In this document: positions 9,435 through 18,884 of the stretch, piece after piece
Layout of the letters: each line of letters starts with the position of its first letter
How positions within the stretch are numbered: position 1 is the stretch's first letter
Source of the DNA: Candidatus Nitrohelix vancouverensis
GTDB lineage: Bacteria > Nitrospinota > Nitrospinia > Nitrospinales > VA-1
NCBI GenBank assembly: GCA_015698305.1
Contig: CP048620.1
Coordinates: 1,700,557-1,764,556, forward strand
DNA length: 64,000 bases
Reading direction: 5' to 3'
Notes under the pieces: model-generated
What the model saw: only the letters and a program-made list of their open reading frames with translations
What the model was told of the DNA's origin: nothing
The model's database searches: none
Position numbers and translations under genes: made by a program

Positions 9435-10871
9435 ATGTTATTTAGCGCCCCAGTTTTTATTTTCTTATTCCTTCCTCTGACGCTGTTGCTGTTTTATTCC
9501 GCCAGGAAGCGCAATTTTATATTACTGCTTGCCAGTTTGTTTTTTTACGCCTGGGGCGAAAATCTATTTGTAATCCTGTTGCTGGTTTCCGCAGGGATCA
9601 ATTATTGTATTGGATTGTTGATCGATGATTCTCAATCCGAAACAAGAAGACGAGTTTTTCTGACAGCGGGCATTTGTCTGAACTTGATCGTTCTTGTGGT
9701 TTTTAAGTATGCCGCATTTCTGATTGAAAACCTGAATTCGATTCTTTTAGTTTTCTCTCTTCCAGCCTTAAAACTACCCAGCGTTCATCTTCCTCTGGGC
9801 ATTTCATTTTTCACATTTCAGGCGATCAGTTACATTGTTGATCTTTACAGAAAGGAAGTTGCCGCGCAACGTAATTTCTTCAGCCTGGCTCTTTATATAT
9901 GTATGTTTCCCCAATTGATCGCGGGGCCCATTGTCCGCTATCATCAAATCGAAAAAGCATTGAATGAGAAATTTGTAAATCTCAACCGCTTTGCTTTAGG
10001 GGTCGAACGATTCATCATTGGTCTTGCTAAAAAAGTTATTCTGGCAGATGGTCTTGCTCTGCTCGTGGATCCTATTTTTGCTCTGCCCAGTTCGGAATTG
10101 ACATTTACTTTAGCCTGGACGGCTGTCATTGGTTTTTCCCTTCAGATTTTTTTCGACTTCTCTGGCTATAGCGATATGGCTATCGGGCTGGGGAGGATGT
10201 TCGGGTTTCGCCTTCCTGAAAATTTCAGCTATCCATATATTTCAAAATCCATTCGTGAATTTTGGCGACGATGGCATATTTCCCTGTCGAGCTGGTTTCG
10301 AGACTATCTTTATATCCCTCTGGGCGGGAATCGACTTGGCGCGGTTAGAACCTGCGTCAATCTGTTCCTGGTATTCTTTTTATGCGGTTTGTGGCATGGG
10401 GCCAGCTGGAATTTTGTGATTTGGGGGATGATTCATGGACTGTTTCTTGTATTAGAAAGAAGCCGTTTGGGCGTGTTCATACAATCTCTCAGCGCGCCGA
10501 TACAACATTTATATGCCTTATTCATTGTGACGACGAGCTGGGTGTTTTTCCGTTCAGAATCCCTCGATCAGGCATTGAATTTTCTTTCTGCCATGTTTGG
10601 AGTGAATGGATTTTCTAATGCCTTGCATCCCATCAGTCGCTATGTCGGACCTTATATCCTGTTGCTTTTAGTGGTAGCAATTCTGATATCAATGCCGCTT
10701 AAAAATTTTGCGAGAAGGGTCTTTGCCCGGGAGGGGTCGTCGCAATACCTCCGACAGCGGTTGTCAGTCCAAAGGTCGGTGAAGTATAGCCTGCTTGTAT
10801 CCCTGCTGATATTGTCTATTGCATCGATTGCCACGCAAACGCTTCAAACATTTATATATTTTAGGTTTTGA
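9435..10871 (+). CDS. MBOAT-family O-acyltransferase (AlgI-like)
   Basis: This polytopic inner-membrane protein of 478 residues probably moves acetyl groups from the cytoplasm to the periplasm for glycan O-acetylation, as AlgI does for alginate. It is hydrophobic throughout and carries the family histidine in LCGLWHGASWNF, plus the upstream FSGYSDMAIGLGRMFG and REFWRRWHISLS motifs of MBOAT proteins. The length matches AlgI/DltB-type members. The stop at 10869-10871 lies next to the start of the AlgX-like gene, so the two form a coupled pair. The target polysaccharide is not alginate as far as can be seen, because no alginate synthesis genes are nearby. Confidence 0.9.
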   Translation: MLFSAPVFIFLFLPLTLLLFYSARKRNFILLLASLFFYAWGENLFVILLLVSAGINYCIGLLIDDSQSETRRRVFLTAGICLNLIVLVVFKYAAFLIENLNSILLVFSLPALKLPSVHLPLGISFFTFQAISYIVDLYRKEVAAQRNFFSLALYICMFPQLIAGPIVRYHQIEKALNEKFVNLNRFALGVERFIIGLAKKVILADGLALLVDPIFALPSSELTFTLAWTAVIGFSLQIFFDFSGYSDMAIGLGRMFGFRLPENFSYPYISKSIREFWRRWHISLSSWFRDYLYIPLGGNRLGAVRTCVNLFLVFFLCGLWHGASWNFVIWGMIHGLFLVLERSRLGVFIQSLSAPIQHLYALFIVTTSWVFFRSESLDQALNFLSAMFGVNGFSNALHPISRYVGPYILLLLVVAILISMPLKNFARRVFAREGSSQYLRQRLSVQRSVKYSLLVSLLILSIASIATQTLQTFIYFRF

Positions 10872-10876
10872 TTTTA

Positions 10877-12943
10877 ATGAATGGTTTGCAAACTATGAAA
10901 AATCATGGAACCTCAGTTTCAAGAATATTTTTTATATTTGTTTTCCTTTCATTGCTGGTCGCCCCAGCTATTTTAATCAACAGTGAAAGCGGGCTCTTTC
11001 CTGAATTCAGGGAAAACCGGAACTTGGCCGAATTCCCGACGCAGGAGTTCAAGGCGGGAAATTTCAAAACGTTTCCTCAGCGGTTTGAAAATTTTTTTAA
11101 CGACCACTTCGGACTCAGGCCCTTTTTCATTACTCAATTCAATTGGCTCAAATACAAATTTTTTAATTTTAGCAGCAACCCGGAAGTTCTCGTCGGTAAA
11201 GACGGGTGGTTGTTTTTTGGGGATGACCGTTTGGACGTTGAGGACTATCAGCGTTTGGCAAGACCGGATACGGAGTCGCTCGACAAGTGGGTATTCTCTC
11301 AGGAAAGTAGGCAGACCTGGCTAGATGAGCTGGGGACGCGCTTTGTTTTTGTCGTCGCGCCGAACAAGGCAACGGTTTACGAGGAATATCTTCCAGACTG
11401 GATCGGTCAGAGTGATGCTCCGTCTCGTATCGATCGGATGATTAACGGTTTGAGAGAAAAATCCAGCGTTGACATCTTGGATCTGAAGCATGCGTTGATC
11501 GAAAATAAGAAGCAGGGTTTATTGTATCACCGTAAGGATTCGCATTGGACGCATCGTGGCGCCTTGGTTGGGGCGACCGCTATTTTAAGTCATCTGAAAA
11601 AATATTATCCCGCTCTCGACCTTCCAGACTTGAACGATTTTGAAATGAAGGAAAACTGGATTGCCTCTCCAAATTTTAGTTTGAGGCTGGGGATTAGCTC
11701 TGGCGAAACTGTTTTAAAGCCGGTTCCTGAAAATGGATGGACCACTCGCGAAACCGTGGTAAACACCCCTCGGGGCGCAATCCATATCTATGAGAAGGAT
11801 GACGATTCGTTGCCCACGCTTGTAATGTTTGGGGATTCGTTTTTACCTTATACGCAACGGTACCTGGCGGAACATTTCAAGCGTTCAGTGTTCTCAAACA
11901 TATGGTTCACTGATTTCATGGATCCGTTTCCGCATGAACTGATCGCCGATGAAAAACCGGACGTGATGGTTTATCTTCGCGTTGAGAGGGGAGTCGTGTC
12001 GGACAAGATCAATGAGTATGACGTCCGTTTTGCCAGGATAAAAGATATGAATTGGCTGGATGGATTTGCAGTGCGATTGCAACAGATCTCCAGTGACTCT
12101 ATTGAAGACAGGTCTTTCGCCGCTAAAAACGAATTGGCCAAAATCTCCAAATGGATTCAGGGTTCCGGCTCTGTGAGCATTGAAGAGAGAGAGAATCGGG
12201 AAATTTTCATTACAGGAGATGATAATCCAGGAGCCCTGCAGTTGACGTCGCCTCCCATTCCAGTGGAGAGGGAAAAGCGCATGGCTTTATTGCTTCCCGT
12301 TGTTGAGATTCAAGGGGGGATAGCGATGGGGATTCTTGACGATTCAGGCCAGTGGCTTGTTTCACCCAGTCGTCATAACGTCAATAATGAAATCTACTTC
12401 AATACGAACAACACCGGCTCCATTAAGATTGTATTTACATCCGCTTCTTCGCCTGATGCAAAAACAACGACTCCAGGATTTGTGATCAATCCCTCTTTTC
12501 AGGAAATTGAACACCCAAAGGATCGGCTTGTGTCCGTTCCAGGCGACATGGACTCTCGGCCCGTTGCGGCTTCAATGTTTCATGCAAGCGGAAACGGGGT
12601 GAAGGTTTCATTGGGTGATAAAGCCAGTCTCTTGGTGGAGGGGGATTCAAGCCAGTTTGGATATCAAATCTCAAGTATGCCTATTTCTGTTCTTCCCAAT
12701 AGCAATGTGGTTCTTACGCTGCCCCTGAATGTTTCTGCGGGAAATCTGGGGGTTGGCATTTTAAACCAGTCTCAGGACCGCTGGCTATTAGCCGCGTCTC
12801 ATGTGAATGAAAGTTACCGTTTCAATACGGGCGATAACCGGATGATCACCATTGTTGTTGCAAACGCGAATCATGACGCTGAATTCATTTTGCCGAGCCG
12901 TTTCAGCTTGCGCGCTGGAACTATTGCAAATGAAACTCCATAA
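10877..12943 (+). CDS. AlgX/AlgJ-like SGNH O-acetyltransferase with two C-terminal beta modules
   Basis: This is the likely periplasmic partner of the MBOAT protein, transferring acetyl to the glycan. An N-terminal signal anchor follows MKNHGTSVSRIFFIFVFLSL. The SGNH-type catalytic motifs are visible as KDSHWTHRGA (Asp-x-His) near residue 225 and VMFGDSFL (Ser) near 320. The protein is longer than usual: residues ~425-545 and ~575-690 hold two copies of a beta-rich module with the core GxLGVGILN and FNTG. The same module occurs in the two SPASM proteins at 15408 and 18885. I chose ATG 10877; a TTG at 10868 and an ATG at 10895 are alternatives. The tail may bind the substrate glycan; this is inference. 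Confidence 0.85.
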   Translation: MNGLQTMKNHGTSVSRIFFIFVFLSLLVAPAILINSESGLFPEFRENRNLAEFPTQEFKAGNFKTFPQRFENFFNDHFGLRPFFITQFNWLKYKFFNFSSNPEVLVGKDGWLFFGDDRLDVEDYQRLARPDTESLDKWVFSQESRQTWLDELGTRFVFVVAPNKATVYEEYLPDWIGQSDAPSRIDRMINGLREKSSVDILDLKHALIENKKQGLLYHRKDSHWTHRGALVGATAILSHLKKYYPALDLPDLNDFEMKENWIASPNFSLRLGISSGETVLKPVPENGWTTRETVVNTPRGAIHIYEKDDDSLPTLVMFGDSFLPYTQRYLAEHFKRSVFSNIWFTDFMDPFPHELIADEKPDVMVYLRVERGVVSDKINEYDVRFARIKDMNWLDGFAVRLQQISSDSIEDRSFAAKNELAKISKWIQGSGSVSIEERENREIFITGDDNPGALQLTSPPIPVEREKRMALLLPVVEIQGGIAMGILDDSGQWLVSPSRHNVNNEIYFNTNNTGSIKIVFTSASSPDAKTTTPGFVINPSFQEIEHPKDRLVSVPGDMDSRPVAASMFHASGNGVKVSLGDKASLLVEGDSSQFGYQISSMPISVLPNSNVVLTLPLNVSAGNLGVGILNQSQDRWLLAASHVNESYRFNTGDNRMITIVVANANHDAEFILPSRFSLRAGTIANETP

Positions 12944-12964
12944 GCTGATTGAGACAAGGTGATT

Positions 12965-12997
12965 CAGGGGTGCGATCTATAATGTTAATTATCCCTG
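12965..12997. repeat. Imperfect inverted repeat after the AlgX-like gene
   Basis: CAGGG (12965-12969) pairs with CCCTG (12993-12997), and inside them ATAAT (12979-12983) pairs with ATTAT (12988-12992) around a four-base loop, leaving a nine-base bulge. No run of T follows, so it is not a classical terminator. It could be an RNA structure at the 3' end of the acetylation operon or a chance palindrome. Confidence 0.3.
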
Positions 12998-13227
12998 AGT
13001 GAGAAACGGGGTTTAACAGAAATGAGAATCGGGGCCGGCGTGTGCGAAAGTTGTCGAATTTGTTTTTGCGGGGTTTTCTTCTTTCGGCTATCATGATTTT
13101 GCCGTATAGGGCGCATTGTTATACGGAGTCAAAATAATGAAATAAGGCGGTCATGGGTTTGGGCCGCATTTTGATCAATCGATCAGGGCGATGCAGGAGA
13201 TCGGTCTGTCAGAACGGTTTTACTATT

Positions 13228-14151
13228 ATGAAAGTTCTCGTTACAGGTGGGGCTGGATATTTGGGGACTTCGATGCTTCCTTTATTGCTTGAAAAAGGGC
13301 ACGAGGTTCGAATTCTGGATAAATTGATGTGGGGCGTGACTCCCATTTTGAGCTATTTTTCTCATCCACGAGTTGAATTCATGTCAGGAGATATCCGCGA
13401 TCAACAAGTTATTACGGATGCCTTGTCCGGTATGGATGCAGTGATTCATTTGGCGGGCATTGTGGGTTATCCCGCATGCACGGCGGATGTGGGGCTGGCC
13501 GAATCGACCAATGTCGACGGCACAGCCTTGTTGGTCGATTCCCTGCAAAGTCACCAGAAACTTGTTTTTGCTTCCACGGGGAGCACTTATGGCGTTGTCG
13601 ACGGGGTTTGCGATGAATCGACGCCGATCAATCCACTGACGGTCTATGGGAAGAACAAGCAGGATGGAGAAAATCTTGTCGACAAAGTGGGAGGCGTCAA
13701 ACTGCGGCTGGCGACGGTTTTTGGCGTTTCGCCGAGATTGCGTCTGGATCTGCTGGTGAATGATTTTTGCTATCAGGCGATTCATAATGGATTCATCATC
13801 ATGTTCGAGGGCTATCACCGTAGAACTTTTTTGCATGTGCGCGACGCCGCCAAGGCGTTCGTATTTACCTTGGATCATTTTGATGAAATGGCTGGAGATG
13901 TTTTCAACGTGGGGGATGAAAATCTCAATTTCAACAAGAAAGATATCGCGCTGAAAATACAGAAATTGAATCCATTTTATCTGCATGAAGCGGATGTTGG
14001 AAAAGACATGGACCAGAGAAACTATGAAGTGAATTATGATAAAATCAAGAATCTGGGTTTCACTGCAGATATCTCTCTCGAACAGGGGATCGAAGAACTT
14101 TTAAAAGTGTGTCGTTTCATCAAGATTGAAAATCCCTGGCGAAATCATTAA
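13228..14151 (+). CDS. NAD-dependent epimerase/dehydratase (extended SDR)
   Basis: This 307-residue cytoplasmic sugar-nucleotide enzyme has the cofactor motif TGGAGYLG at the N-terminus, the STGSTYG serine region and the catalytic YGKNKQDGE (Tyr-x-x-x-Lys). The start is ATG 13228, where the Rossmann strand MKVLVTGG begins; the longer upstream frame from 13153 adds a non-conserved leader. The exact reaction cannot be read from the motifs; 4-epimerase, 4,6-dehydratase or reductase are all possible. It sits 89 bases upstream of a GDP-fucose-synthase-like gene in the same direction, so the two probably act in one precursor route. Confidence 0.85.
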   Translation: MKVLVTGGAGYLGTSMLPLLLEKGHEVRILDKLMWGVTPILSYFSHPRVEFMSGDIRDQQVITDALSGMDAVIHLAGIVGYPACTADVGLAESTNVDGTALLVDSLQSHQKLVFASTGSTYGVVDGVCDESTPINPLTVYGKNKQDGENLVDKVGGVKLRLATVFGVSPRLRLDLLVNDFCYQAIHNGFIIMFEGYHRRTFLHVRDAAKAFVFTLDHFDEMAGDVFNVGDENLNFNKKDIALKIQKLNPFYLHEADVGKDMDQRNYEVNYDKIKNLGFTADISLEQGIEELLKVCRFIKIENPWRNH

Positions 14152-14240
14152 AAGGTCTTCCTTCCCATGAAAGCATGCATTCTCCCGCTCAAACAATGGC
14201 GTTCTTATTTCTTTCAACCGACTCTATAACAAGCTAACTA

Positions 14241-15176
14241 ATGAACAGTTTCTGGCCAGGAAAGAAAGTGACGGTCACAGGCGGAGCCGGTTTCCTCGGG
14301 CGTCATATCGTAGCGCGTCTTGAAAAGGCTGGCGCTGAGGTGTTCGTTCCGCGCCGGAAGGACTATGATTTTGTTCACCCGGACGCCTGTTCCCGATGTT
14401 TCGAGAATCACCCTGCAGATATCGTGATCCATAGCGCCGCCTATTATGGCGGCCTTGGCATCACCCTGGCGGAGCCGGGAAAAATATTTTACGAAAACCT
14501 GGTGATGGGAGCCAACCTCTTTGAAGCCGCGCGTTGCGCTGGCGTTGAGAAATTTGTGGGCATAGGAACGGCATGCAGTTATCCGGGTTACCTTGAAGGC
14601 GATCTTCGCGAGGTCGATTTATGGGCGGGACCTTTGCATGAAACCGTCGTTCACTACGGCCTCACTAAAAAAATGATGGCAGTTCAAGGCGTTGCCTACA
14701 AGCAACAGTATGATTTTGATTCCATACATCTGATCCTGACCAATTTATACGGCCCGTTTGATGATTTTGGTCCCGAACGGAGCCACGCCGTTCCCGCTCT
14801 TGTCAAACGCTTTGTCGATGCCTGTCGGAATAAGTCTAATGAGCTTGTATGTTGGGGAACGGGGAGCGCGATCAGAGAGTTTCTTTATGTCGATGACGCG
14901 GCGGAAGCGGTCTTGCGCGCGACGGAAACGTATAATGATACGCTTCCTTTAAATATTGGAACCGGCGTCGGCACATCCATTAAGGAACTGGTTGAGCGTA
15001 TTCAATCGATCACCGGTTTTAAAGGCAGGATAGTTTGGGACGACTCCAAAGCCGACGGCGCCGCCAGAAAAGTTCTCGACCTCAATTTGATGAAATCAGC
15101 GCTGGGCTGGACGCCTTCCACCGACCTGCAGTCGGGTCTTGAAAAAACGATTGCATGGTATACTGACAACTCCTGA
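14241..15176 (+). CDS. GDP-L-fucose synthase-like SDR epimerase/reductase
   Basis: This 311-residue SDR protein carries TGGAGFLG for NAD(P) binding, the HSAAYYGGLG and GTACSYPG regions, YGLTKK as the catalytic Tyr-x-x-x-Lys, and LTNLYGPFDDF followed by SHAVPALVKRF, wording close to the GDP-fucose synthase family. Such enzymes convert GDP-4-keto-6-deoxymannose to GDP-fucose. However, the expected partner GDP-mannose 4,6-dehydratase (gmd) is not in the window, so a related deoxy-sugar may be made instead. It follows the SDR at 13228 and precedes the radical SAM genes. Confidence 0.75.
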   Translation: MNSFWPGKKVTVTGGAGFLGRHIVARLEKAGAEVFVPRRKDYDFVHPDACSRCFENHPADIVIHSAAYYGGLGITLAEPGKIFYENLVMGANLFEAARCAGVEKFVGIGTACSYPGYLEGDLREVDLWAGPLHETVVHYGLTKKMMAVQGVAYKQQYDFDSIHLILTNLYGPFDDFGPERSHAVPALVKRFVDACRNKSNELVCWGTGSAIREFLYVDDAAEAVLRATETYNDTLPLNIGTGVGTSIKELVERIQSITGFKGRIVWDDSKADGAARKVLDLNLMKSALGWTPSTDLQSGLEKTIAWYTDNS

Positions 15177-15262
15177 GGCGACGCGCAGGACGTCAAGCAA
15201 AACTTTCTTTAAGCTGATTCATTAAATGCGTATTCCGTTTTGCTGAAAGATGCGATCAGCTG

Positions 15263-15290
15263 TTGACGATTTCCCACCCTCTATTATTAG
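15263..15290 (+). promoter_or_regulatory. Candidate sigma70-type promoter
   Basis: TTGACG (15263-15268) and TATTAG (15285-15290) are separated by 16 bases, about 120 bases upstream of the first radical SAM gene, in a gap of roughly 230 bases. An inverted repeat, AGCTGAT (15212-15218) with ATCAGCT (15255-15261), lies directly before the -35 box and could be an operator. It was found by eye only. Confidence 0.3.
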
Positions 15291-15407
15291 CGTCTGCATG
15301 AATCACCCGACGTTTTAAAAATTCTTCATTCTGATGAACAGTCAATTTCTGGTTCGGTATGGAAGGGGGATCGTCTTGAATTCAAATGAAATTGGAGATT
15401 GCTGGTT

Positions 15408-18400
15408 GTGAATTCAGTAAAGCGCTCCATGGAAAATCAACCGAATCATTATGAGACAACACCGATGACTTTTATGTGCGTTGATGAAAGTCTGGAACGT
15501 CTGGGAAGCTGGCCTCATGCGCCTTTTTCATTGGATGGATTGTGTCAAAGATTCGCTTTGAATTTGCCGGAATTGCACAGGGAGAGCGGTCTTTCTGAGA
15601 AGTTACTGCGGCAGAACCAACTGCAAGGCGTCGTTTTTCTGATCGGGACCGTTTGCCCAGCTCGAAAACAATTGGGTCTCGCTCGCAAACTCCTTTCCCA
15701 GGGTTTGAAGATCTGGTTTTACTGGCAGGATGTTCAAGTGTTGCGCCCGATAGACGATGGTGAATTGAAGAGCTATTGGAAGCAGTGGGTGCGGGCTATG
15801 TTTTATTATCGATTTCCAGATTGGCTTGAAACCTGGGTTCCTTTCATTCCGAGGATTCCGTCGACCGGTTCTCACAGATATCTTGCGGTGGTTCCAAGGC
15901 TTTGCGCTGTGGCGGAGATAGTTAATGATCGATTGGATTCGATCACAGAAATACAGGAGCTACATTTTGAATCGGTCCAGTGGCGTCTCACAGACAGAAT
16001 TCTTGCTGAGCTGGACGGCGATAGCGAATTTCAAGGCGTTGTCCTGTTTCTGGAGACTGAATCGCCAGGGTCGGCTCACATGGCCTTGGCCCGGGCAATT
16101 ATGGCGCGCGGTTGCCGTCTGTATTTGTATTGGCCGAAAAAATCTGCCATTGAATTGTTTACTGAAACGAAATTCAAAAAATACGGGATCCTTTCAAGAG
16201 CGTTTTCCTTCAATAGCAATAAGGTGATTCCGGTATCAAGCGAGATAGGGGAATTTGAAATTCCAGACATGAGCGAATGGTATCGCGGCGCTTCAAAATG
16301 GATTGAGGGGGATGTTTTAGAGTCCGACGCTGATAAATACAATACCATCATCCACTCGCCGCCGATTTATCTTCAAAAAGGCAAGTCCTGCAATTTTGAA
16401 GCGACAATGGATTTTGTGAATAAAAGCCGCGTCAGCATCCTGCTCCAGAAATGGGGATGCAGGGTCCCCGAAGTGGAACGCGATATTCAGGGAGAGGGTC
16501 CGCTCAGTTGTTCGTTTCGATATAATGCCGATGCCGATCATGCTTTCCAGATTGTGATTCGCAACAATCGTCCAGATGCGGCGTTTGCGACGAAGTTGCG
16601 GAACTTGAGAGTCACTGCAGACATATCTGATTCTCTCACAGAGTCTCCGACGTATTTGCCGCATTGGGGAGGGGTGAAGCGTTGGTTGCATGCGAGATGC
16701 AAGGAGTCTCGTTTCTGGAACTCAGTGGTGAGCGCGTTGGAGATGCGGCTGGGTCGGGAGGAGTTGTTGAGTCTTCCGCAGTACATGGCCCTGTGTCCAA
16801 CGGGCCAGTGCCAGGCTTTGTGCGGGTTTTGTTCGGTAACGACGAACCGAACGGGGATCGTGAAGAAGGAGTTGCCGTTCGACAAGTTATCGCGATTTCT
16901 GGCGCCGGTGAGTCGTACGATTCAGATGTACGGTTTGGAAGGTAATGGGGAACCGGCGTTGTACGATCGCTTTGACGATCTGGTGGACGTTTTGACAATG
17001 GACGGCGCGGAAGTTTATTTGATAACGAACGGCGAGCGTTTGACGCGCGAGCAGGTGAATCTGTTGCTGGCCCGCCCGGTATCGTCGGTTAATTTTTCGT
17101 TGAATGCGGCGACAGCGTCAACGCACGCGCGGGTGATGAAGCTGAAGGATTTTGAGAAGACGGTGTCGAACATCAAGTTCTTGACGCACAATCGTCTGCA
17201 GGAAAGCCATCCAACCGTGTCGGTATCGTTTGTGGTGACGAGCGAGAACATCCACGAGGTGCTGGAGTTTTTGGAATTCTGCGAGGACGAGTTGCTGGCC
17301 GACGAGGTGTTTGTCCGCCCGCTTTCGGAGTTGGGCGGCCTTCAAGGCGTTGTCGAAGACGTTCGCGAGCTGGTGCCCTACGAAAATGACGTAAGGGATA
17401 TGATTGAGGGAGTTGAAGCGTATTTGTCTTCGCGTCCGCGTCGAAGCCGGGTGACGTTTAACGCGAAGTCATTCCGGGCGATCCGTCCCGACCCGATGGA
17501 TCGCGCCTTGTATCCTGCAGGTTATGAGGGACGTTTGCTGGCGTCGCGTCCTGCAGATTGGCAGTGTTCTGATCCTTCATTGAAGTATTCTTGGAATCAG
17601 AATGTATTGCATGTTGAAAGGCGAGAGACTAGTTCTCAAGAACTGTTGCGAAGCGGCTCGATTCCTGTGGAGCGCGATTGCGATTTGAAGTTTCGCCTGC
17701 GCTGGCGTTTGCCGAAAGGAAACGCGCGAATGCTGGTGGTGGACGCGTCGGGTGTTGAACTGGGAGCGTTGCGCTTGCAGACCGCTTCCGAATGGCAGGA
17801 GGGTGAGTTGTCTGTAGCAACAGGGGCGCATGAATATTTAGGATTACGTTTGGTCGCAGACCAGGGCGCCTTGTCGGGAGAAATTGATTTTGAGCGTTTG
17901 CGCACGCCGGGATTTGGCGTGAGCCGCGAGTTTAAATTGCCGTATCGCGAACATTGGCAGGTGGAGAGCGAGGGCGCGCAGGTCGATTGGGAGGGACGTC
18001 GCAGTCGCGTTCGCTGGCAGGGCGATCCGGGTCCGTATTTATTGGGGAGTTATTCGACGCCGTGTCCGCGCGATACGCATCTTTCATATCAGGTTGGAGT
18101 GAATGTGCGACAAGGCGAGCTGTGCATTGGGGTATTGGATGAAGGTTCCGGCTCATGGATCAAGGTGTTCAGCTTTAAGGAAGGCGAGACCTTGGGCAAT
18201 CTGGAGTTTGATACGGGAACGAACAGCCGCTTGAAGGTGGTGTTGTCGAGCGTGAAGTCTCCCCTGGATGCGGAAGTGGACTGGGGCGATTTACTGAGCG
18301 TGCCGCCGGGTTATTTGAATCAAGCGAAAGAGAAGCCGTCGGTCCCTCACACTGAGGCGTTGAAGCGGCCGTTGGAATTAACGAAGCTTGAAGAGCCGCA

Positions 18401-18854
18401 ATCCAGAGAAGAGGATCCGCGCGGTTCATTGTGGGATCGGGCGTTCAAGAGGAAACCAGAATATTATTGCCAGAAGCCGTGGACGGATTTGAATAATTTT
18501 ACGGTGGACGGTCGTATGGATGTGTGTTGTATCGCGACAGGGCCGAGCCAGGAGCGCTACGCGTTGGGAAATATATTTGACCAGGAGTTTCAGGAAATCT
18601 GGAACGGCGAGCGGATGCGCGAGTTTCGCCGTACGGTGAATACGGAAGACAAGATGTCTCCGTGTCAGCGTTGCCCGATGGCGTATTCGTATCAGGGCAA
18701 GTTTTTCGACCCCGAAAGAACCTTTGATATGTTATGGAATTATTTTTATGTCCGATGGGGATGGAACAAAGACAGGCCGCTCACATCGAAGTTTTATTCC
18801 TTCTCGAGAATGTTGTTCAATGCGACCGTCTTCATGAGATTTAAAAAACAATAG
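15408..18854 (+). CDS. Large radical SAM/SPASM protein with two N-terminal repeats and beta modules
   Basis: This multidomain protein has about 1150 residues. Residues ~24-125 and ~161-262 are two copies of the WFYW-type repeat that also occurs three times in the fusion at 168-3671. Residues ~310-410 look like a beta module. Residues ~465-690 are a radical SAM domain with the 4Fe-4S motif CQALCGFC and the GNGEP motif. Residues ~730-960 contain two further beta-rich stretches, the second with CIGVLDEGSGSW. A SPASM-type cluster region follows (CQKPW, DVCC, CQRCP, ~1024-1092). The enzyme should cleave SAM to make a radical; SPASM proteins usually carry extra Fe-S clusters. The substrate is unknown. 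I prefer GTG 15408, which has GGAG ten bases upstream; ATG 15429 is the alternative. Confidence 0.85.
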   Translation: MNSVKRSMENQPNHYETTPMTFMCVDESLERLGSWPHAPFSLDGLCQRFALNLPELHRESGLSEKLLRQNQLQGVVFLIGTVCPARKQLGLARKLLSQGLKIWFYWQDVQVLRPIDDGELKSYWKQWVRAMFYYRFPDWLETWVPFIPRIPSTGSHRYLAVVPRLCAVAEIVNDRLDSITEIQELHFESVQWRLTDRILAELDGDSEFQGVVLFLETESPGSAHMALARAIMARGCRLYLYWPKKSAIELFTETKFKKYGILSRAFSFNSNKVIPVSSEIGEFEIPDMSEWYRGASKWIEGDVLESDADKYNTIIHSPPIYLQKGKSCNFEATMDFVNKSRVSILLQKWGCRVPEVERDIQGEGPLSCSFRYNADADHAFQIVIRNNRPDAAFATKLRNLRVTADISDSLTESPTYLPHWGGVKRWLHARCKESRFWNSVVSALEMRLGREELLSLPQYMALCPTGQCQALCGFCSVTTNRTGIVKKELPFDKLSRFLAPVSRTIQMYGLEGNGEPALYDRFDDLVDVLTMDGAEVYLITNGERLTREQVNLLLARPVSSVNFSLNAATASTHARVMKLKDFEKTVSNIKFLTHNRLQESHPTVSVSFVVTSENIHEVLEFLEFCEDELLADEVFVRPLSELGGLQGVVEDVRELVPYENDVRDMIEGVEAYLSSRPRRSRVTFNAKSFRAIRPDPMDRALYPAGYEGRLLASRPADWQCSDPSLKYSWNQNVLHVERRETSSQELLRSGSIPVERDCDLKFRLRWRLPKGNARMLVVDASGVELGALRLQTASEWQEGELSVATGAHEYLGLRLVADQGALSGEIDFERLRTPGFGVSREFKLPYREHWQVESEGAQVDWEGRRSRVRWQGDPGPYLLGSYSTPCPRDTHLSYQVGVNVRQGELCIGVLDEGSGSWIKVFSFKEGETLGNLEFDTGTNSRLKVVLSSVKSPLDAEVDWGDLLSVPPGYLNQAKEKPSVPHTEALKRPLELTKLEEPQSREEDPRGSLWDRAFKRKPEYYCQKPWTDLNNFTVDGRMDVCCIATGPSQERYALGNIFDQEFQEIWNGERMREFRRTVNTEDKMSPCQRCPMAYSYQGKFFDPERTFDMLWNYFYVRWGWNKDRPLTSKFYSFSRMLFNATVFMRFKKQ

Positions 18855-18884
18855 AGACTGCTGTCATTTAAATAATGATTTCCT

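Noticed and set aside
15177-15407. Possible riboswitch before the first SPASM gene
   Set aside because: Only one inverted repeat and a promoter-like pair were visible, with no recognisable aptamer core.
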